A DNA stretch of 64,000 nt from Przewalskia tangutica (GCA_029844215.1 CM056727.1:23039450-23103449), one strand, 5' to 3'. Counted from the first letter of the stretch, positions 34,501 to 47,219 are shown. Notes: generated by a model from the sequence alone, not told the origin. A program made the numbers and translations.

Positions 34501-35193
34501 TAGGGTAGACTCATGCATGTGATACTCGAGTGAGCATTTTGATCGATTGGAACTAAAAGATAACTCAAGTGAAGAAGCTAATATTTACTTCTCCAGCAAT
34601 GATTATTAGATCTCGATAGTGAAATACCCATTATAGTAAGTTTTTAGCCAGAAACACAATATGAGTTTTCATTAAACTAAAGAAATGGTTTTCACTATAT
34701 ATTAATTCCGCTTCTCATTCTTTAATATATTTAATGATTTTCTTTATGCAATACATGATAGCTTCAATATATTGTAATAAGGTTACAAATATAAATCTCT
34801 TCAGTTCTTCTATGTAATGCATGCTGCCATGCACCTGATGCTATTTTGGGCAGGGACTCTAACGTTACACTTATTTGAATTGTTGTTTCATATTTCATAA
34901 TATATGATTTTATTCAATATTATATTATACCGAATTGTTTTGGGAGTGTAATTCATGAATAAATTATTAAATTCTTTTTGTTAACGTTTAATCCACTACT
35001 CAAGAGATAAATAAATAAATTTCATTACATCTAAGTATAAACATAAGGTTGAATACATAGGCAACTCCATTAAATTTATTCTGATTTTCTATTTAGATAT
35101 CTATACTAAGTATTGTTCCAATTGGCTACGGATAAACAATTAATAGTAGGAAAATTAAAGATTCGAATGTTTAAAAAGCTAAACAGTTTCTTA
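34501..35193. other. Intergenic, nothing recognised
   Basis: AT-rich sequence between two solo LTRs. No reading frame, repeat ends or RNA gene is supported. Confidence 0.5.
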
Positions 35194-35205
35194 TGTTGCC
35201 TTTAG

Positions 35206-36038
35206 TGTTGTGTCAACTGTCAACACTTGAGTCAACACCCGATAAAACAATAATAAACCTTAACGAGTAAATGCAACGGAAAAAGTAAAATACACAAGGT
35301 TTATATTTTCAAAGGTATATATTAATATAGCCCTTGATGGTCAATGACCGAAGTATTGTATTTATCATATACAAATACAAGTGAATTTCTTTTTACAATT
35401 TGTAGAAATAAAATAAAAAGAAATTACAAACAAAACGAAGTCGCAAATGACTTCAGACTAAAGACAAAACATCTATAAAGAAACATACAATCTTCATTAC
35501 AATTGATTCAACAACGAGCTAATCTAGAATCTGAGTAGCAACTGGAATGTGGGACTAGATGTTGTTATACTACTTTAGGCAGTGGTGTTTGATCCAGTTT
35601 CTATAGTGAATTTACGAGAGCTCTCTTGGTGATTCTTTTCTTTATAATCTGGATATCGATACAATGAAGTTCCTCCTCTATTTATAGTGTGAAACTTCCT
35701 TGAAATTCTCACTAGTTGGTTGCGGAAGTTGAGAGAAAATAGGCAGCAGCTTGGACCGATTTAGCCTCCATGAAATCCTCAACTACATTGACTTGGTCTT
35801 CACGTTGCTTTCTTTTCAAGCTTGACTTCTTCTTTTCTCTGGTTTTAAACACGACTTCCTGATTAACTTGTCTAAGTCATTTTTACCTCACAGTAACAAT
35901 TATTGTTTTAGCCGGAAGAATAGGCAAAATCGTTTATAGAGATGTTGTCACAACACTGCAGGCAATATCCTTATATTCATTAGCGATGTTGTCCTGACTT
36001 ATTACTCATGTTATCACAACACTCATTCAACATCAACA
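35206..36038 (-). mobile_element. Probable copia-type solo LTR
   Basis: On the minus strand this begins TGTTGATGTTG and ends ...GACACAACA. A core promoter-like CTATAAATAG (35678-35687) is followed by a leader, as expected for an LTR. The flanks do not give a perfect TSD. An alternative end about 12 bp further left gives ATAAC/ATAAG with imperfect termini, so the left end is uncertain. No internal retrotransposon domain adjoins it. Confidence 0.55.
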
Positions 36039-38254
36039 GTTATGGCAAGTTTATAGGTGATGCAGATCACAAGGAAATTATTGAGGTATTGAGAATGTTA
36101 ATATAGCAACAAATGGGGCAGATCCTATGAACTGTTTTCTCATTTGAAAATGAGATGAGAGAAAAAATAAAACCCCTTTTTTGAATTCTTGTCTTTGTGA
36201 ACCAAAATTAGGATGACATATTGTCAAATATAAATTCTTTGCTTGCTATAGTTATTTCTGGAACTCCATCAAATTAAGAATAACTTCCCCTTAAGAAAAT
36301 TCAAATGCTCCAAATGAAATTGAAGTATTTGAAACTAGATAATTAACATCATGTCAGAGTAAAAGTATTACTACCATTTTTTATTTCATAAAATGTGTCA
36401 ATATCATGTCTGGTATTCAGGCTTCAGCACAGGTAATATTTTTTTTAATCCGACTGGTGATGTCAGGCGCAGAGAAGCGGAATCAGTATGATATTATTTA
36501 ACGATACCACACCTTCTTTGCATTAGATTAAGCAAATTGCTTGGTTGTTTACAACAACAACAACATACCCAGTGTATAAGGAGGGTAGGATGTACACAGA
36601 CCTTACCTCTACCTTTGCTTGGTTGTTTGAAGAACTTAATTCTAGACGAGGTATTTCGTTACCCTATGTTGTGGTTCTTAGTATTCTTGATATGATTTTC
36701 ATTAATCAAGAATGCGACATCCCTAAGTCAAGTTGTCATCTCCATTAATATTTTATTCTTTCTCTGTTTCTTCCAGGCACATGATGTCTAAGCAATGGTC
36801 TCATCCTTTGTTCCCCATGGATTATATTGAAGTTATGGGCATTTGGGTGTTGTTGTCATATCTTAATCAATGTAAAGTATGAATTGTTCTGCATTTCTGC
36901 TTATAAAAATTAAGTTACAAATCCAAGTTATATTAAGTTACAAATCCAAGTTATTTATTAGAAGTCATACTTTAGAAAGAGATGTTGTCACACAAGTTTA
37001 GTTCTTACATGAAAATCTTAAACCTTTTGTTCTGGAATTTAAGGATTCTCCTTCTGTTACCATATATTAATTTATAATAGATTTTTACTTTTTCCTTGTG
37101 CAAGGGAAAAATAAGGTATTGGAACAGAGGGAAACTCTTTTTCCTGCAAGATGTGTCAACAAAATGATGGTTAGCTCTCTGTATTTCTATTATGTATCAA
37201 CACCATTTTGGGTCTGGAAAGGTGGTGATGCAAGAATAAAAGGACTTCTTCAGTTTGTGAATTACGTATTATGCCTTCTTCCAGTTGAAGCACAAGTTTG
37301 TAAATAAAAATATGGACTAGCAACAATCATTGTTGGTCATTCCACCCTTGAAGATATTTTGAAATTTCATTAATCATCTTAATCACATCTCTTTTTAATC
37401 ATTGTTGTAGTACCAAATCGACTTTCACTCTTTAATTTTTTCCTTCTTGAAGTTGTGTATCAGTGGCTAGATGTGGATTAACAACAACGCTTGAGTTCGA
37501 ATTCCTTACAGTGTCTACCATTCACTTGTGTCAAGCTTCTCAGAAGTATGACTTCCATATTCTGATCATCTTTGACAATTCTTCTCAGAAGAGTATGGTG
37601 AGAGGCTGAAAATGAACTTACTAAGTTGGACATAAGATTTGAGTCTCTTCATAAGTTTCAAATGTAAACATTGAATTTGAAGTACACTCCAAATATTCTG
37701 AACTACTAAAGTTTTGGCAAAATTGATAACTAAGGGTGTGAAGATTCTGAAATACTATAGCATTTGCAAAAGTGACTTCTAAGGGTTTGTCTAATATGGA
37801 GTACAAAAATGTTACTTTTACTGATATATTTAATGATAACTACGTAGAAGTGAAATTGATGAATGTGTAATACTTTTGCAATTATTTGTTTTTTTTTGTT
37901 GGTAGAATTGCAATTATTTGTTAGACCTTCTTGAGACATATTACAATGTAAAATCTTCTAATTTATGTTCAAAATATTGTCCTAAATAATTTTAATTTTT
38001 TCAAGAATCTTCCTTTACGCTATTTTTTACTCGGACTTTAGGGAAGCACCATTCATAAGCTTAATGAGGTTATTCATGACCGTGCGAAGCGTGGACAAAT
38101 TACCTAGTGTCATATAAATTAGACAAGTAGGCATTCAAATTGAAATGAAAGGAAAATAAAAATAAAAACTCGATTACAACGACTTCCATTTTAACTCCCA
38201 TTGCTGTTGACATGTCAACAAGATTAGTCTCTTCTGTTTTTGGCCAAATATTAC
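36039..38254. other. Intergenic, no supported gene
   Basis: AT-rich. The longest small frame (37098-37307, + strand, ~69 aa) matches no family I recognise. The UGT 3' UTR should lie just left of 38255 on the minus strand. One short repeat is listed separately (36550-36622). Confidence 0.5.
36550..36622 (+). mobile_element. SINE-like short repeat fragment
   Basis: 'acaacaacaacaacataccc', 'agtgtataaggagggtagga' and 'tgtacacagaccttacct' match the repeat at 21029-21150 but lack its central and 3' parts. Confidence 0.55.
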
Positions 38255-39673
38255 TCACCTAGAGGATTTGCCTAACCTATTTTCCATCAAATAACCAACA
38301 CAATCATCAATAAGTCCTCCATTTCTCTTCCTATCTCCAAACAAACCACTCAGTCGTCTTGCATTAGCTCTCAATGACTCGCCCTCCTCACTCACCACTG
38401 CAAACTTAACCGTTTTAGCCACTAAATCACTAGTAAAAGATCCATCTTTTTCATTTCTTGGTATCTCTACACCAACCCCTTTCTCTTCCAACAACCTAGT
38501 ATTCAAACCTTGATCATTCATCACAGGGAACATAATCAACACCAGCCCAAAACAAAGCGCCTCTATGACCGAGTTCCATCCACAGTGAGTCAAGAATCCC
38601 CCGATACACGAATGACTTAGTATCTTTACCTGTGGGACCCATCCTCTGTGTATTATGCCTCTGTTTTTCACTCTGTCTTCATATCCATCAGGAAGCTGAA
38701 TATGTGAGTCTTCTTGTTTATGTCTTGGTTGATTCCTAATTACCCAAAAGAAAGGCAGTCCACATTTTTCTAACCCCAGAGCTAACTCATTTAGCTCTTT
38801 TTGACTTAGTGTTGCTTCAGTTCCAAGTGCAACATATATCACTGAGTCTTGGTTTTGCTTATCTAGCCAATTCTTGATACTTAGCCATGTTGTATCATTG
38901 CTGCTGCCCGAATTTTCATCATTTACTACAGATGGAGGAAGGACACCGATGGATATTACGGGTTTCTTGAAAAGCTCAGAAACCAAGTTGAACCATTGGG
39001 GTTCGAACTCAACACAAGTTCTAAACAACACAACATCACTTCCATCTATTGAAGCACCAAATCTGGCTCCATCAGAGGTACCGGATTCATCTGCTGGTGC
39101 TTCAAAGTTCTTCTTAATCTCGTGCAGCCGATAAACAGCTTTCGTTTCAAAAGGAATCCATTTTGGGACAACTGTATAATCCTCAGGGATTGACCTTTCA
39201 TCATTCAGCAAAGCCCAAGGAGGTCCAAAAAAGGCCAGAGTTGCAGCAGTAAAGAGACTAAAGAACGCGCACGGGATGCCTAAATCGCGTGCATGTTTAG
39301 GTAGCCAGTGAGAAGCATAGTCATAGACAATCCAATCTGGTGATGAATTTTCAAGAAAAGTGGTTAGTGGGGTTTCGAGTAAATCGAAAGCAATCTTCAA
39401 GAATTGAGCTTTTTGGTAAGGTATGTCCATAGAGGATTCTGCATCATCTGGCAAGTTGGATACTTTAGGCAAAGGAAGGCTCACAATATGTAGCAGGGAA
39501 GCAAGATCAGGTGGAACTTTATCTAATCTTTCAATGTTTCTTGGAGTGGATATGAAGGTAACTTTATGGCCTCTTTGAGCTAAGCACTTGGATAGATGGA
39601 AAAAAGGTATGATATGGCCCATGGCTAGCCATGGGAACATCACTACATGAAGAGATTCTTTTTCATTCTCCAT
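38255..39673 (-). CDS. UDP-glycosyltransferase, UGT91 family type
   Basis: A single exon, 472 aa, a normal length for plant family 1 UGTs. They transfer sugar from a UDP-sugar to small acceptors in the cytosol. The N-terminal acceptor domain has the catalytic His (H20 in 'PWLAMGHIIPFFHL') and its partner Asp near residue 117 ('WIVYDYASHWLP'). The C-terminal 44-residue PSPG box runs from 'WVPQ' (about residue 345) to 'PVMNDQ' with the invariant 'HCGWNS'. The final Gln of the box is often seen in glucosyl-transferring enzymes, but sugar choice cannot be read reliably. 'PWLAMGHIIPFFHLSKCLAQ' and the overall style match UGT91 (UGT91C1/At5g49690-like; the family also includes sugar-sugar rhamnosyltransferases). 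Substrate unknown. No breaks seen. Confidence 0.9.
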   Translation of the reverse strand: MENEKESLHVVMFPWLAMGHIIPFFHLSKCLAQRGHKVTFISTPRNIERLDKVPPDLASLLHIVSLPLPKVSNLPDDAESSMDIPYQKAQFLKIAFDLLETPLTTFLENSSPDWIVYDYASHWLPKHARDLGIPCAFFSLFTAATLAFFGPPWALLNDERSIPEDYTVVPKWIPFETKAVYRLHEIKKNFEAPADESGTSDGARFGASIDGSDVVLFRTCVEFEPQWFNLVSELFKKPVISIGVLPPSVVNDENSGSSNDTTWLSIKNWLDKQNQDSVIYVALGTEATLSQKELNELALGLEKCGLPFFWVIRNQPRHKQEDSHIQLPDGYEDRVKNRGIIHRGWVPQVKILSHSCIGGFLTHCGWNSVIEALCFGLVLIMFPVMNDQGLNTRLLEEKGVGVEIPRNEKDGSFTSDLVAKTVKFAVVSEEGESLRANARRLSGLFGDRKRNGGLIDDCVGYLMENRLGKSSR

Positions 39674-39716
39674 TGGAGGAAATTAAAGCATCTGAGAGAA
39701 CAAACAACTTGTTAGT

Positions 39717-39723
39717 TTATATA
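39717..39723 (-). promoter_or_regulatory. TATA box of the UGT gene
   Basis: TATATAA on the minus strand, 44 bp upstream of the ATG at 39673, which implies a very short leader of roughly 15 nt if it is used. Confidence 0.6.
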
Positions 39724-40152
39724 AAGCATAGTGGTCAGATCTTATCAGTTATCATTGCATTTAAGAAGTTATGGTGCACTGCCGTGTTTTGACTTGATAT
39801 ACACAGACCATTTAAGCAAGAAGATTCAACTATTCTGACGTTAGCTAGCCAAAAAGCTTACGTATTATAATACACGAAAGGCAATTATTTACAGAAAAAT
39901 TTTGCTGCGCCACTTTTGGCAGCATCTTCGTGGGACTTTCTGACTGATTAAGTAAATGGGAATATCAAACTTCTCGTTGTCATCAGCCACTTGAATTATA
40001 AAATGGACTAACATGAGAACAAATCCAAGTTATTTTAATTATCTAGTCCAAACGCACGCCAGCAGCAATCTTGGAATTCTGCATCTGATTAGAGGGAACA
40101 ACAACGATTAATAAGTCTTAATTCCAAACATGTCGTGCGGCTATATGTAATT
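39724..40152. other. UGT upstream region
   Basis: Promoter-side sequence of the UGT gene up to the CACTA-type MITE. No further motif is claimed. Confidence 0.4.
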
Positions 40153-40155
40153 ATG

Positions 40156-40694
40156 TACTACTAGAAACCAATGGTTTTCAATCGACATTCGATGAAAATT
40201 TGTGCTATAAAATATGATTTTTTCCACCTTATTCCCACCGAACCAGCTCACTCGGAAAACACATGGTGGGAAACAGGTTCTACTAAACGCTAAAATTTTT
40301 GTAATTTTTTCATTTGAAACCACTACTATATAGATTTAGGCGTAATGCATAAACATGCTCTCAAACTTGGCCTCAGCTGGCAAGTACGCCCTCCAACTTT
40401 GGATGTGCACAAATAGACACCTCAATTTGTCTCCATTTTATCAGTTGAACACTCCAACTTACAAAATGATCATCTAGATACCTCAAAATTTATGTGTCAC
40501 GTCTGTTTACGTGTTCAACTTTATACAAGTTGAGGTGACTACTTGTGAACACCCAAAATTGGAGGGCATACTTGTCAGCCAAATTTGAGGGTCTGTTTAT
40601 GTATTATGCCTAGATTTTCCCCACCGACATTCAGTAGGAAATAACCACAGAGCATTTTTCCGTGAAAAAGGAAAATAGATTTTTTTTAGTAGTG
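40156..40694. mobile_element. CACTA-type non-autonomous element
   Basis: Ends TACTACTAGAAA (left) and TTTTAGTAGTG (right; inverted CACTACTAAAA). The terminal CACTA motif is intact on the right and has a C-to-T change on the left. The flanking 3-bp TSD ATG (40153-40155 and 40695-40697) is what CACTA elements make. Without the nested insertion it would be about 260 bp, so MITE-sized. It lies about 480 bp upstream of the UGT start. Confidence 0.85.
40339..40610. mobile_element. hAT-type MITE nested in the CACTA element
   Basis: 272 bp with long TIRs. GGCGTAATGCATAAACA at the left pairs with an inverted GGCATAATACATAAACA, and the similarity continues for over 70 bp. The flanks are TAGATTTA (40331-40338) and TAGATTTT (40611-40618), a 7-of-8-bp TSD that suggests hAT mobilisation. 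It is non-coding. Confidence 0.85.
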
Positions 40695-40962
40695 ATGAAT
40701 AATCATATTTCTCAATTTAAGCTCAACTCATGTTATCATCGAAAAAGAATAAAAGTGAAAAATAAGTTAATATACTCAATTGAGCAGGTGGGTTTGAGAG
40801 CATGATCACTACCTTCCAAGTTCCAACTCAATACGAACTGCATAGGGGGCAGAGGAAAGTTGGAGCTCATCGAATTTCTAATGGAGTATTAAAAAACAAG
40901 TAGAATTGGTAGTTAAAAGGTTAGATGATGCACTTGGAGAGTTAGTGGGAGAAGGGCTTGCC

Positions 40963-41869
40963 TTCTTGGGGATCATAATGTCTTGTTGTCTAAATGACAA
41001 ATTGAATTCTTTTTCTTTCCAAAAACTCAAAAATAAATTCATTTTTGTGTTTGAAAATTCACTTCATTGATTTATTTGGATCACCTCATATTTTTTCTAT
41101 GATAGTATTAATTAGTACTTTCAAAGTTAGGAAAAAGAAGAAATCACTCAAATTTTTTCATTTACGTGTATTGATTTATCTGGACCACCTCATATCTTTA
41201 TGTGATAGTATTCAAAGTTAGGAGAAAGAAGAAATCACTCAAATTTTTTCATTAATATATTTGAAAAATTCACTTCATTGATTTATCTGGACCACCTCAT
41301 ATCTTTATGTGATAGTATTCAAAGTTAGGAGAAAGAAGAAATCACTCAAATTTTTTCATTAATATATTTGAAAAATTCACTTCATTGATTTATCTGGACT
41401 ACCTCATATCTTTATGTGATAGTATTCAAAGTTAGGAGAAAGAAGAAATCACTCAAATTTTTTCATTAATATATTTGAAAAATTCACTTCATTGATTTAT
41501 CTGGACCACCTCATATCTTTATGTGATAGTATTCAAAGTTAGGAGAAAGAAGAAATCACTCAAATTTTTTCATTAATATGTTTGAAAAATTCACTTCAGT
41601 GATCTATTCGGACCACCTCTGATAGTATTAATTGATACTTTCAAAGTTAGGAGAAAGAAGAAATCACTCGCCTTTCAAAGTGAGCTCCTACTTCATTGGA
41701 TGTCTGATGAAATGGGGGCTTTCAACTGAGATTCATGAAGAGAAGAGAGGATCCGACGCGACGTCACAACCTGTGTGTCGAAGGGGAAGGGTCATTGAGT
41801 TCTTAAGAATCATAATATTTTTATCGTCTAAATGATAAAATAGATTTCTTTTTTTTTTTCAAAAACTCC
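40963..41869 (+). repeat. Direct repeats flanking the 107-bp tandem array
   Basis: 40963-41030 ('atcataatgtcttgttgtct...ttccaaaaactc') and 41798-41869 ('atcataatatttttatcgtc...ttcaaaaactcc') are diverged direct repeats bracketing the array, as if a larger duplication preceded the array's expansion. Confidence 0.6.
41040..41670 (+). repeat. 107-bp tandem array, about six copies
   Basis: The unit contains 'attgatttatctggaccacc', 'tcatatctttatgtgatagt' and 'aaagttaggagaaagaagaa'. This anchor starts at 41065, 41170, 41277, 41384, 41491 and 41598. The central intervals are exactly 107 bp and nearly identical, and the outer copies have diverged, the usual pattern of unequal exchange. Confidence 0.95.
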
Positions 41870-42798
41870 ATTTTTCTGATCATATTTTTGAAATGCAATG
41901 ATAATATGAGTATAATGCAAATTCTTTCTATACTAACCACATGCAGAATCTTACTCGCTCTATTGCATTATTCTATTTATTTTTATGGTTTTCATATTTC
42001 ATCATCAAATTTGTATAAGTTACGTTCATGGAAGAAATATATATGTAGCATAAGAAACAAATCGAAAGAACATGAAGTAACAATAGTAGCATATCACAGG
42101 TTGTTTGGATGGTTGTTATCCATTGTATTGTAGTATTATATTGTTCCTTTATATAATGTTTGTTCATGTTGATTATATTTTTATTGTATTGAATGGTTAA
42201 ACTATTTGTTACGTAATGATGAAAATGCCCATTCTATATAATAACTCATTTGGTATGATCAAGTGGTTTATTCCATTATTTCTCATTATTCCAAGTTGAA
42301 ATTAAATCTCTGTATCTTTTCTACCACCTCATTCGATTTAAATCATGACAAACTTGCAAACCAAACCACCCGGTGTGCCACTAGCATCATGGATCAAAAT
42401 ATTCATAAAATCACATAACATAGACAATCAATCACTAGAAACTTGATGTTAAATAATTCGAAAAAAGAATGAATCACAGCCTTTTCTACAGTATCATTCT
42501 CTATTTGGAAGCCGGAGCGGTGTTAGAGTTTTACCTACAAATTTTGAAAAATTCGCTTTGTCTTAAACTCTGTATTTGTGTTTAAAAACACCACTTAATA
42601 TGTATAAATAATTTATTATGGACTAAATAAGTTGCGTTTTCTGAAATCTAAAACTCATAAACTCAAAATTCTAGCTCCACCTCTTCTCGAAAGACTCTTG
42701 AGAAATTGAAGACATCAAAGCACAGATTGATATTTTATATTATTATTCTGCTTTTGATTATTTTTATCAGCAGTGGCATGAATTTAATAATTTATTAC
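41870..42798. other. Intergenic, nothing recognised
   Basis: AT-rich. The small frames at 41888-42133 show no domain. Confidence 0.5.
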
Positions 42799-42976
42799 TG
42801 AAAGAATTAATCTCTTAATTATTCTTATTAATGAAAGACATATATATATATATATATAAAAGTTACAATAGGAAAATCATTTTCTTTTTCTACTTCTAAA
42901 TCTCTATTCTATAAGGAGACTAGCTATACAATTAAGGTAACTTTACAATCCTAATTATATACAAATATTCACAACA
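42799..42976 (-). mobile_element. Copia LTR remnant
   Basis: On the minus strand it reads TGTTGTGAATA...AATTCTTTCA. It contains 'ttaattgtatagctagtctc' and 'aataattaagagattaattc', related to the solo LTR at 34173-34495. A (TA)n run occupies 42840-42860. No matching TSD was found, so at least one end is uncertain. Confidence 0.6.
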
Positions 42977-43209
42977 TTGCTTACTATATTTTATAAGGTA
43001 TAATTGGTGACAAATTAGTGGGGAAAGTATGGTTTAAAGTTCTATCGTGAATAGTTGTTGAAATTCTTTAACTGTGTATAACTGTGCAAAGGCCGGTTTG
43101 TAACTTTTGTAATTACAGCTTTGTATTTGTCCCTTCTTTTTTGTTGCAAAGCCGAAAACGGCAGGTCATGATCCGAATCCGACCAGATTCGTTTTTAGTC
43201 TATTAGCTA

Positions 43210-43430
43210 CTCCATTCGTTCCAATTAATATGATACTTTTGACTTCTTAGAGAGTAAGTTAATTAATCTTTGAAATTAAATTGAATTAGATCAACTAAAA
43301 ATTTTAAAATTAAAATTTAGATATTAAAAAATTATATGAAAAGTTATAAGCTACAATTATATTGTCTGATGAAAAATTTATATTTTAAAATATTTGTCAA
43401 AGGTTACATATTGCATATATAGGAAGGGAG
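43210..43430. mobile_element. Stowaway-like MITE
   Basis: The left end CTCCATTCGTTCC follows TA (43208-43209). The right end GGAAGGGAG precedes TA (43431-43432). The length, about 221 bp, and the AT-rich body fit Stowaway elements. The TIRs are diverged. Confidence 0.6.
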
Positions 43431-43584
43431 TATGTCTTTCATTGCTTATATATAATAGACATTTAATCTCTCTAAAATACACCATTAGCACGTCTTGCAT
43501 CTGATTATTGTTTAGTCTCTGCAAAGATTTAAAATACAGTTTCTGCACTTTATTTTTCTGCAATTGCTGCATAGTTGTTGCACT

Positions 43585-43620
43585 CCCCCCCCCCCCCCAC
43601 CACCACACACACACACACAA
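43585..43620. repeat. C homopolymer plus (CA)n microsatellite
   Basis: A run of C (43585-43598) followed by a CA-rich run to 43620. The rest of 43433-44054 is AT-rich, with nothing recognised. Confidence 0.9.
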
Positions 43621-44634
43621 ATCCTGCTGTTTTCTGCACAGTTTCTTCAATTTATTGCTTCAATTCTTGCATTTTATACATTAGTTTTTGTATTAGTGAC
43701 TTAAATAGTAGTTTAATTCCCTTTCTTGAGTATAGACAACAGTGAAGGCTACGTATCAATGATTCAGTTATATCTAATCATTGAAATATTTAAGTCCACT
43801 ACAACAACACATGCCACTTGCAGAAGTCTCAACTACTTTAAAACTTTCTCAATTAAGAGTTAACTAACGAGTAAATAATATTTAAAATCAATTTCTTTAC
43901 TTTAATTAAATCAACTTGTTAAGTTTAATCCATAGTATTTACTACTAGTAGTAACTCTTTTAATTTAAATGATTGGTTCATTATTAATAAGTAGGTAGTT
44001 ATACAAGGTTAGTTGAATTTTAAAGGTTAAAACTGGAAACAAGAAATCTATCCAGTCTTATCTATACCTGTCTAACGGGCCGAACCGGTAGCCCCTTACA
44101 GGATTTAACCGGTTCCGGACCGGTTACCGGTCCAGTTCACCTGACTACCGGTCCGGTTCATTACCGGATTTCAGTCGCCCGCATTTGTCCAAGTGCGAGC
44201 CTACCGTCCGCTTTTTTTCATTTCTAGTATTTATTTTCTACAATGTAAACTAAATTCAATTTAAATATGTAATATAATAATATAATATATAATATAGTTT
44301 TATATATTAAAATTGAAACTTTAAAGTTAACTTTCTATTTTATAGTTTATAACTTTATACGTTATACTTTATAGTTTATAGTTTATAACTTTATACTTTA
44401 TCTTTATTTTATAGTTTACTTTATAATACTGTTATAGTTATACTTTATAGTTTATAACTTTATATTATAATTATATTTTTATTAATTTATTAGATTAGTA
44501 GATATAAGTTAACAAATAAGTAATAACAAATTAACAACTAAATAGATAGTAAAATTAAAACTAATGATAAGATGTAAACTTTTGAACTTTCATAATGTTA
44601 ATAAGAGTACATAATGAAGTAATAATAATTTTAT

Positions 44635-46920
44635 TTACATATTATGCATCCTTCTTGCAAGTTCTTCGTAATCTATAGGTTGATTGAATTGGTTATGCTC
44701 CATAGTCTCTAAATCTGGAGTATTAATTCCAGTCCCGCATCCGCTCCCGTCTTCCAAAATATTGCCTATTTCTTCATCTTCCGGAGAATTAACGTCTACA
44801 CATCCTTGATTTCTTCTCTCTGATCTGATCCAATCCCTTAAGCAGACTAACACTTCTAATGTGCTTCCACCCAATGAGTGACGTGTTTCTCCTATTTGAT
44901 CTCGTGCTTGGCTAAATGCACTTTCGTAAGCCACCGCTGAGATCGACACATTAAGAACATCCGTGCCATCGCCGCAAGTATCGGAATTGCCTTTTGTTAT
45001 CTCGCCACCATTGTAAAGCGGTCAAAACTTTTCTTCATTCGTGCTTTTGCAAATAAAATTACATCTCATCGCAAGATCGACTTGTGGTTGCTTGTGTTGT
45101 AAAAGTTCTCCATATGTCTAAAGATTCTTCATCGTCATCTTCATCAATCACTGTAGACACGTATACGTAACTAGAAGGAATATTAGTAGCAGAGTTGTTG
45201 TTATCATGTAATGTAGCATAATATTCATATAATGTAGTTAAATTAGTATCAAGTTTACTTATGCAATCAAATGAAGACGGAGTTTCTGTTGCACCTACTT
45301 CCATATAAGTATATAAACTACATATTAAATTATGACAATCTACTTTTTTAATAGAAAGATTTAAGATTGCACCAATACAATAAATATCAGGAATAGGGAA
45401 AAAATATTTTTAAAATTTTTCAAACATAAGTGTAACTGCATCTTTATATTTCACATTTGATTTTAAACCATAAAGTAAATATGAAATTTCAGCTATATGA
45501 GCTAAAGCATTACAAACTATTGGGTAATAAGATCCTGAAAATTCAAAAGTAGCAGTGTAAAATTTACGTAAATTTTTTAAAAGTTCACCAATTGATTTCC
45601 AATGTTCGTCGGTTAACATATACATCACGTTCTTACAATGCGCATTTGCAACATGTGTTATGAGGTCTTTATACTTATAACATTCTTTTGACAATAAATA
45701 AGTATAATTTCACCGTGTAATAATCTCCTCTGGCATGAATTTAGGTCTCAAATTAAATTGTTTACATTTTTCTTTAAATTCTATAATTCTATTTTTCCTA
45801 TTATTATCCTGAATAACTCCAACAGCTCTTTTGACAAGTTTTATTTCATGTGAAAATAAATCAAGACCACTTTTAACAATTTAATTATAAATATGACAAG
45901 CACAACGAACATGAAATATATGAGGAAGTGGTGGTTGTACTTCCGCTTTTAAAAGATCTACAACAGCAATATTATTAGATGCATTATCGAATGATACACA
46001 AAGTATTTTATTATAAAGATTATATTTTTGGGCATAAGAACAAATAGTTTCGCTTATATATTTTCCAGTATGACTTTGATCATCGTCATACGCAAAAACA
46101 ATAATAGGTTTTTCCATTCTAAAATTTTCACCAATCCAATGACAAGTAATTGTTAAATAATCATAACCGTTTAAAGCATGTCCAATGTCTGAAATAAAAC
46201 TAACTAGACATGAAAGGTTAGCAAACAAATATTGCAAAAAAATAACATAATCATTATGAAGTCTAAAAATATCGGCTCTAGTAGTACTACGTGGAACACC
46301 TTTAAAAAATGATTATATACTCTTTGAATATATGTAATTAAATATGAAGAAGAAGCAAAAGAAAAAGGTAAACAACCTCCGACAATTATTTTTGCTAATT
46401 CAATGCGATCCTTTTTTGGATCGTACTTAGCCACCCCCAGTTAATGGATTAAGTTGTTGTTGACATGGTTCTAAATCAGAGACAACATTCCATTGTGTCG
46501 TATGATCGTTTTTTATATGTCTACCTATAGTGTTCGTCCCCCTGTCACCACCCCCTGTCTTATGTTTATAAGTTCTCCCACAAATATTACATCTAACTCT
46601 ATCAGTGCCCACGACTTTATCATAAAAAGTCACACTTTACTCCTTTTTTTTCTTACTTCTGGTAAAAGAGGTCTACAACTACCACTAGCAGTACCAACAT
46701 TGACAGAAGAAACACTAATATGTGTAGGAGGTTCATTTTCTTCAAGTTCAACAATATTATCTAATTGAACGTTATTATATTCATTATCTTCTATTTCAAA
46801 ATCTTCTTGCATTTGATCATAATCTATATTTTGATTAGATGATGAATAACCTATAGATTTTTTACCCCTTGAACTAGATTTACGGCGTAGTCTCGATAAA
46901 TTTGCCCTTATCGAAGACAT
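44635..46920 (-). pseudogene. hAT transposase remnant, copy 2
   Basis: On the minus strand: an acidic N-terminal part (46630-46920). A BED zinc finger in 46427-46633 ('CNICGRTYKHKTGG', then 'HIKNDHTTQW'). The core in frames 46204-46434 and 45881-46237 ('RIELAKIIVGGCLPFSF', 'WIGENFRMEKPIIVFAY'). C-terminal segments at 45410-45694 and 45059-45304. The dimerisation domain at 44635-44949 ('ESAFSQARDQIGETRHSLGG', 'EVLVCLRDWI'). Five or more frame breaks make it non-functional. Confidence 0.87.
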
Positions 46921-47219
46921 TATAAAATATTTAAATAATCAACAAATAAATATGATAATTTAATAAAATAATTAGATAATGAAACGAGTGTACCAAACTT
47001 CGGGATTCAGAATTCAATTGAAACTCGAAGTTTTGCGTCTTGCTACTTTGAATTTGAAAACTAATAATAATAACTTGAAAATAAAAATAATTAAGAGAGT
47101 ATGAAAATAAGAGAATTGTTGTGTGATAAAAATAAAAAAAATGTAGAGAATTTATAGATTTTTTAAAGGGTAAAAATGTAATTAAAAAAATAATAAACAA
47201 AACAAGAAAAACCAAAAAA

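Noticed and set aside
37098..37307. 69-codon frame on the plus strand
   Set aside because: No recognised domain, no splice partners that extend it convincingly, AT-rich intergenic context.
40156..40694. CRISPR-like or satellite structure
   Set aside because: The symmetry is explained by two nested sets of terminal inverted repeats with proper TSDs.
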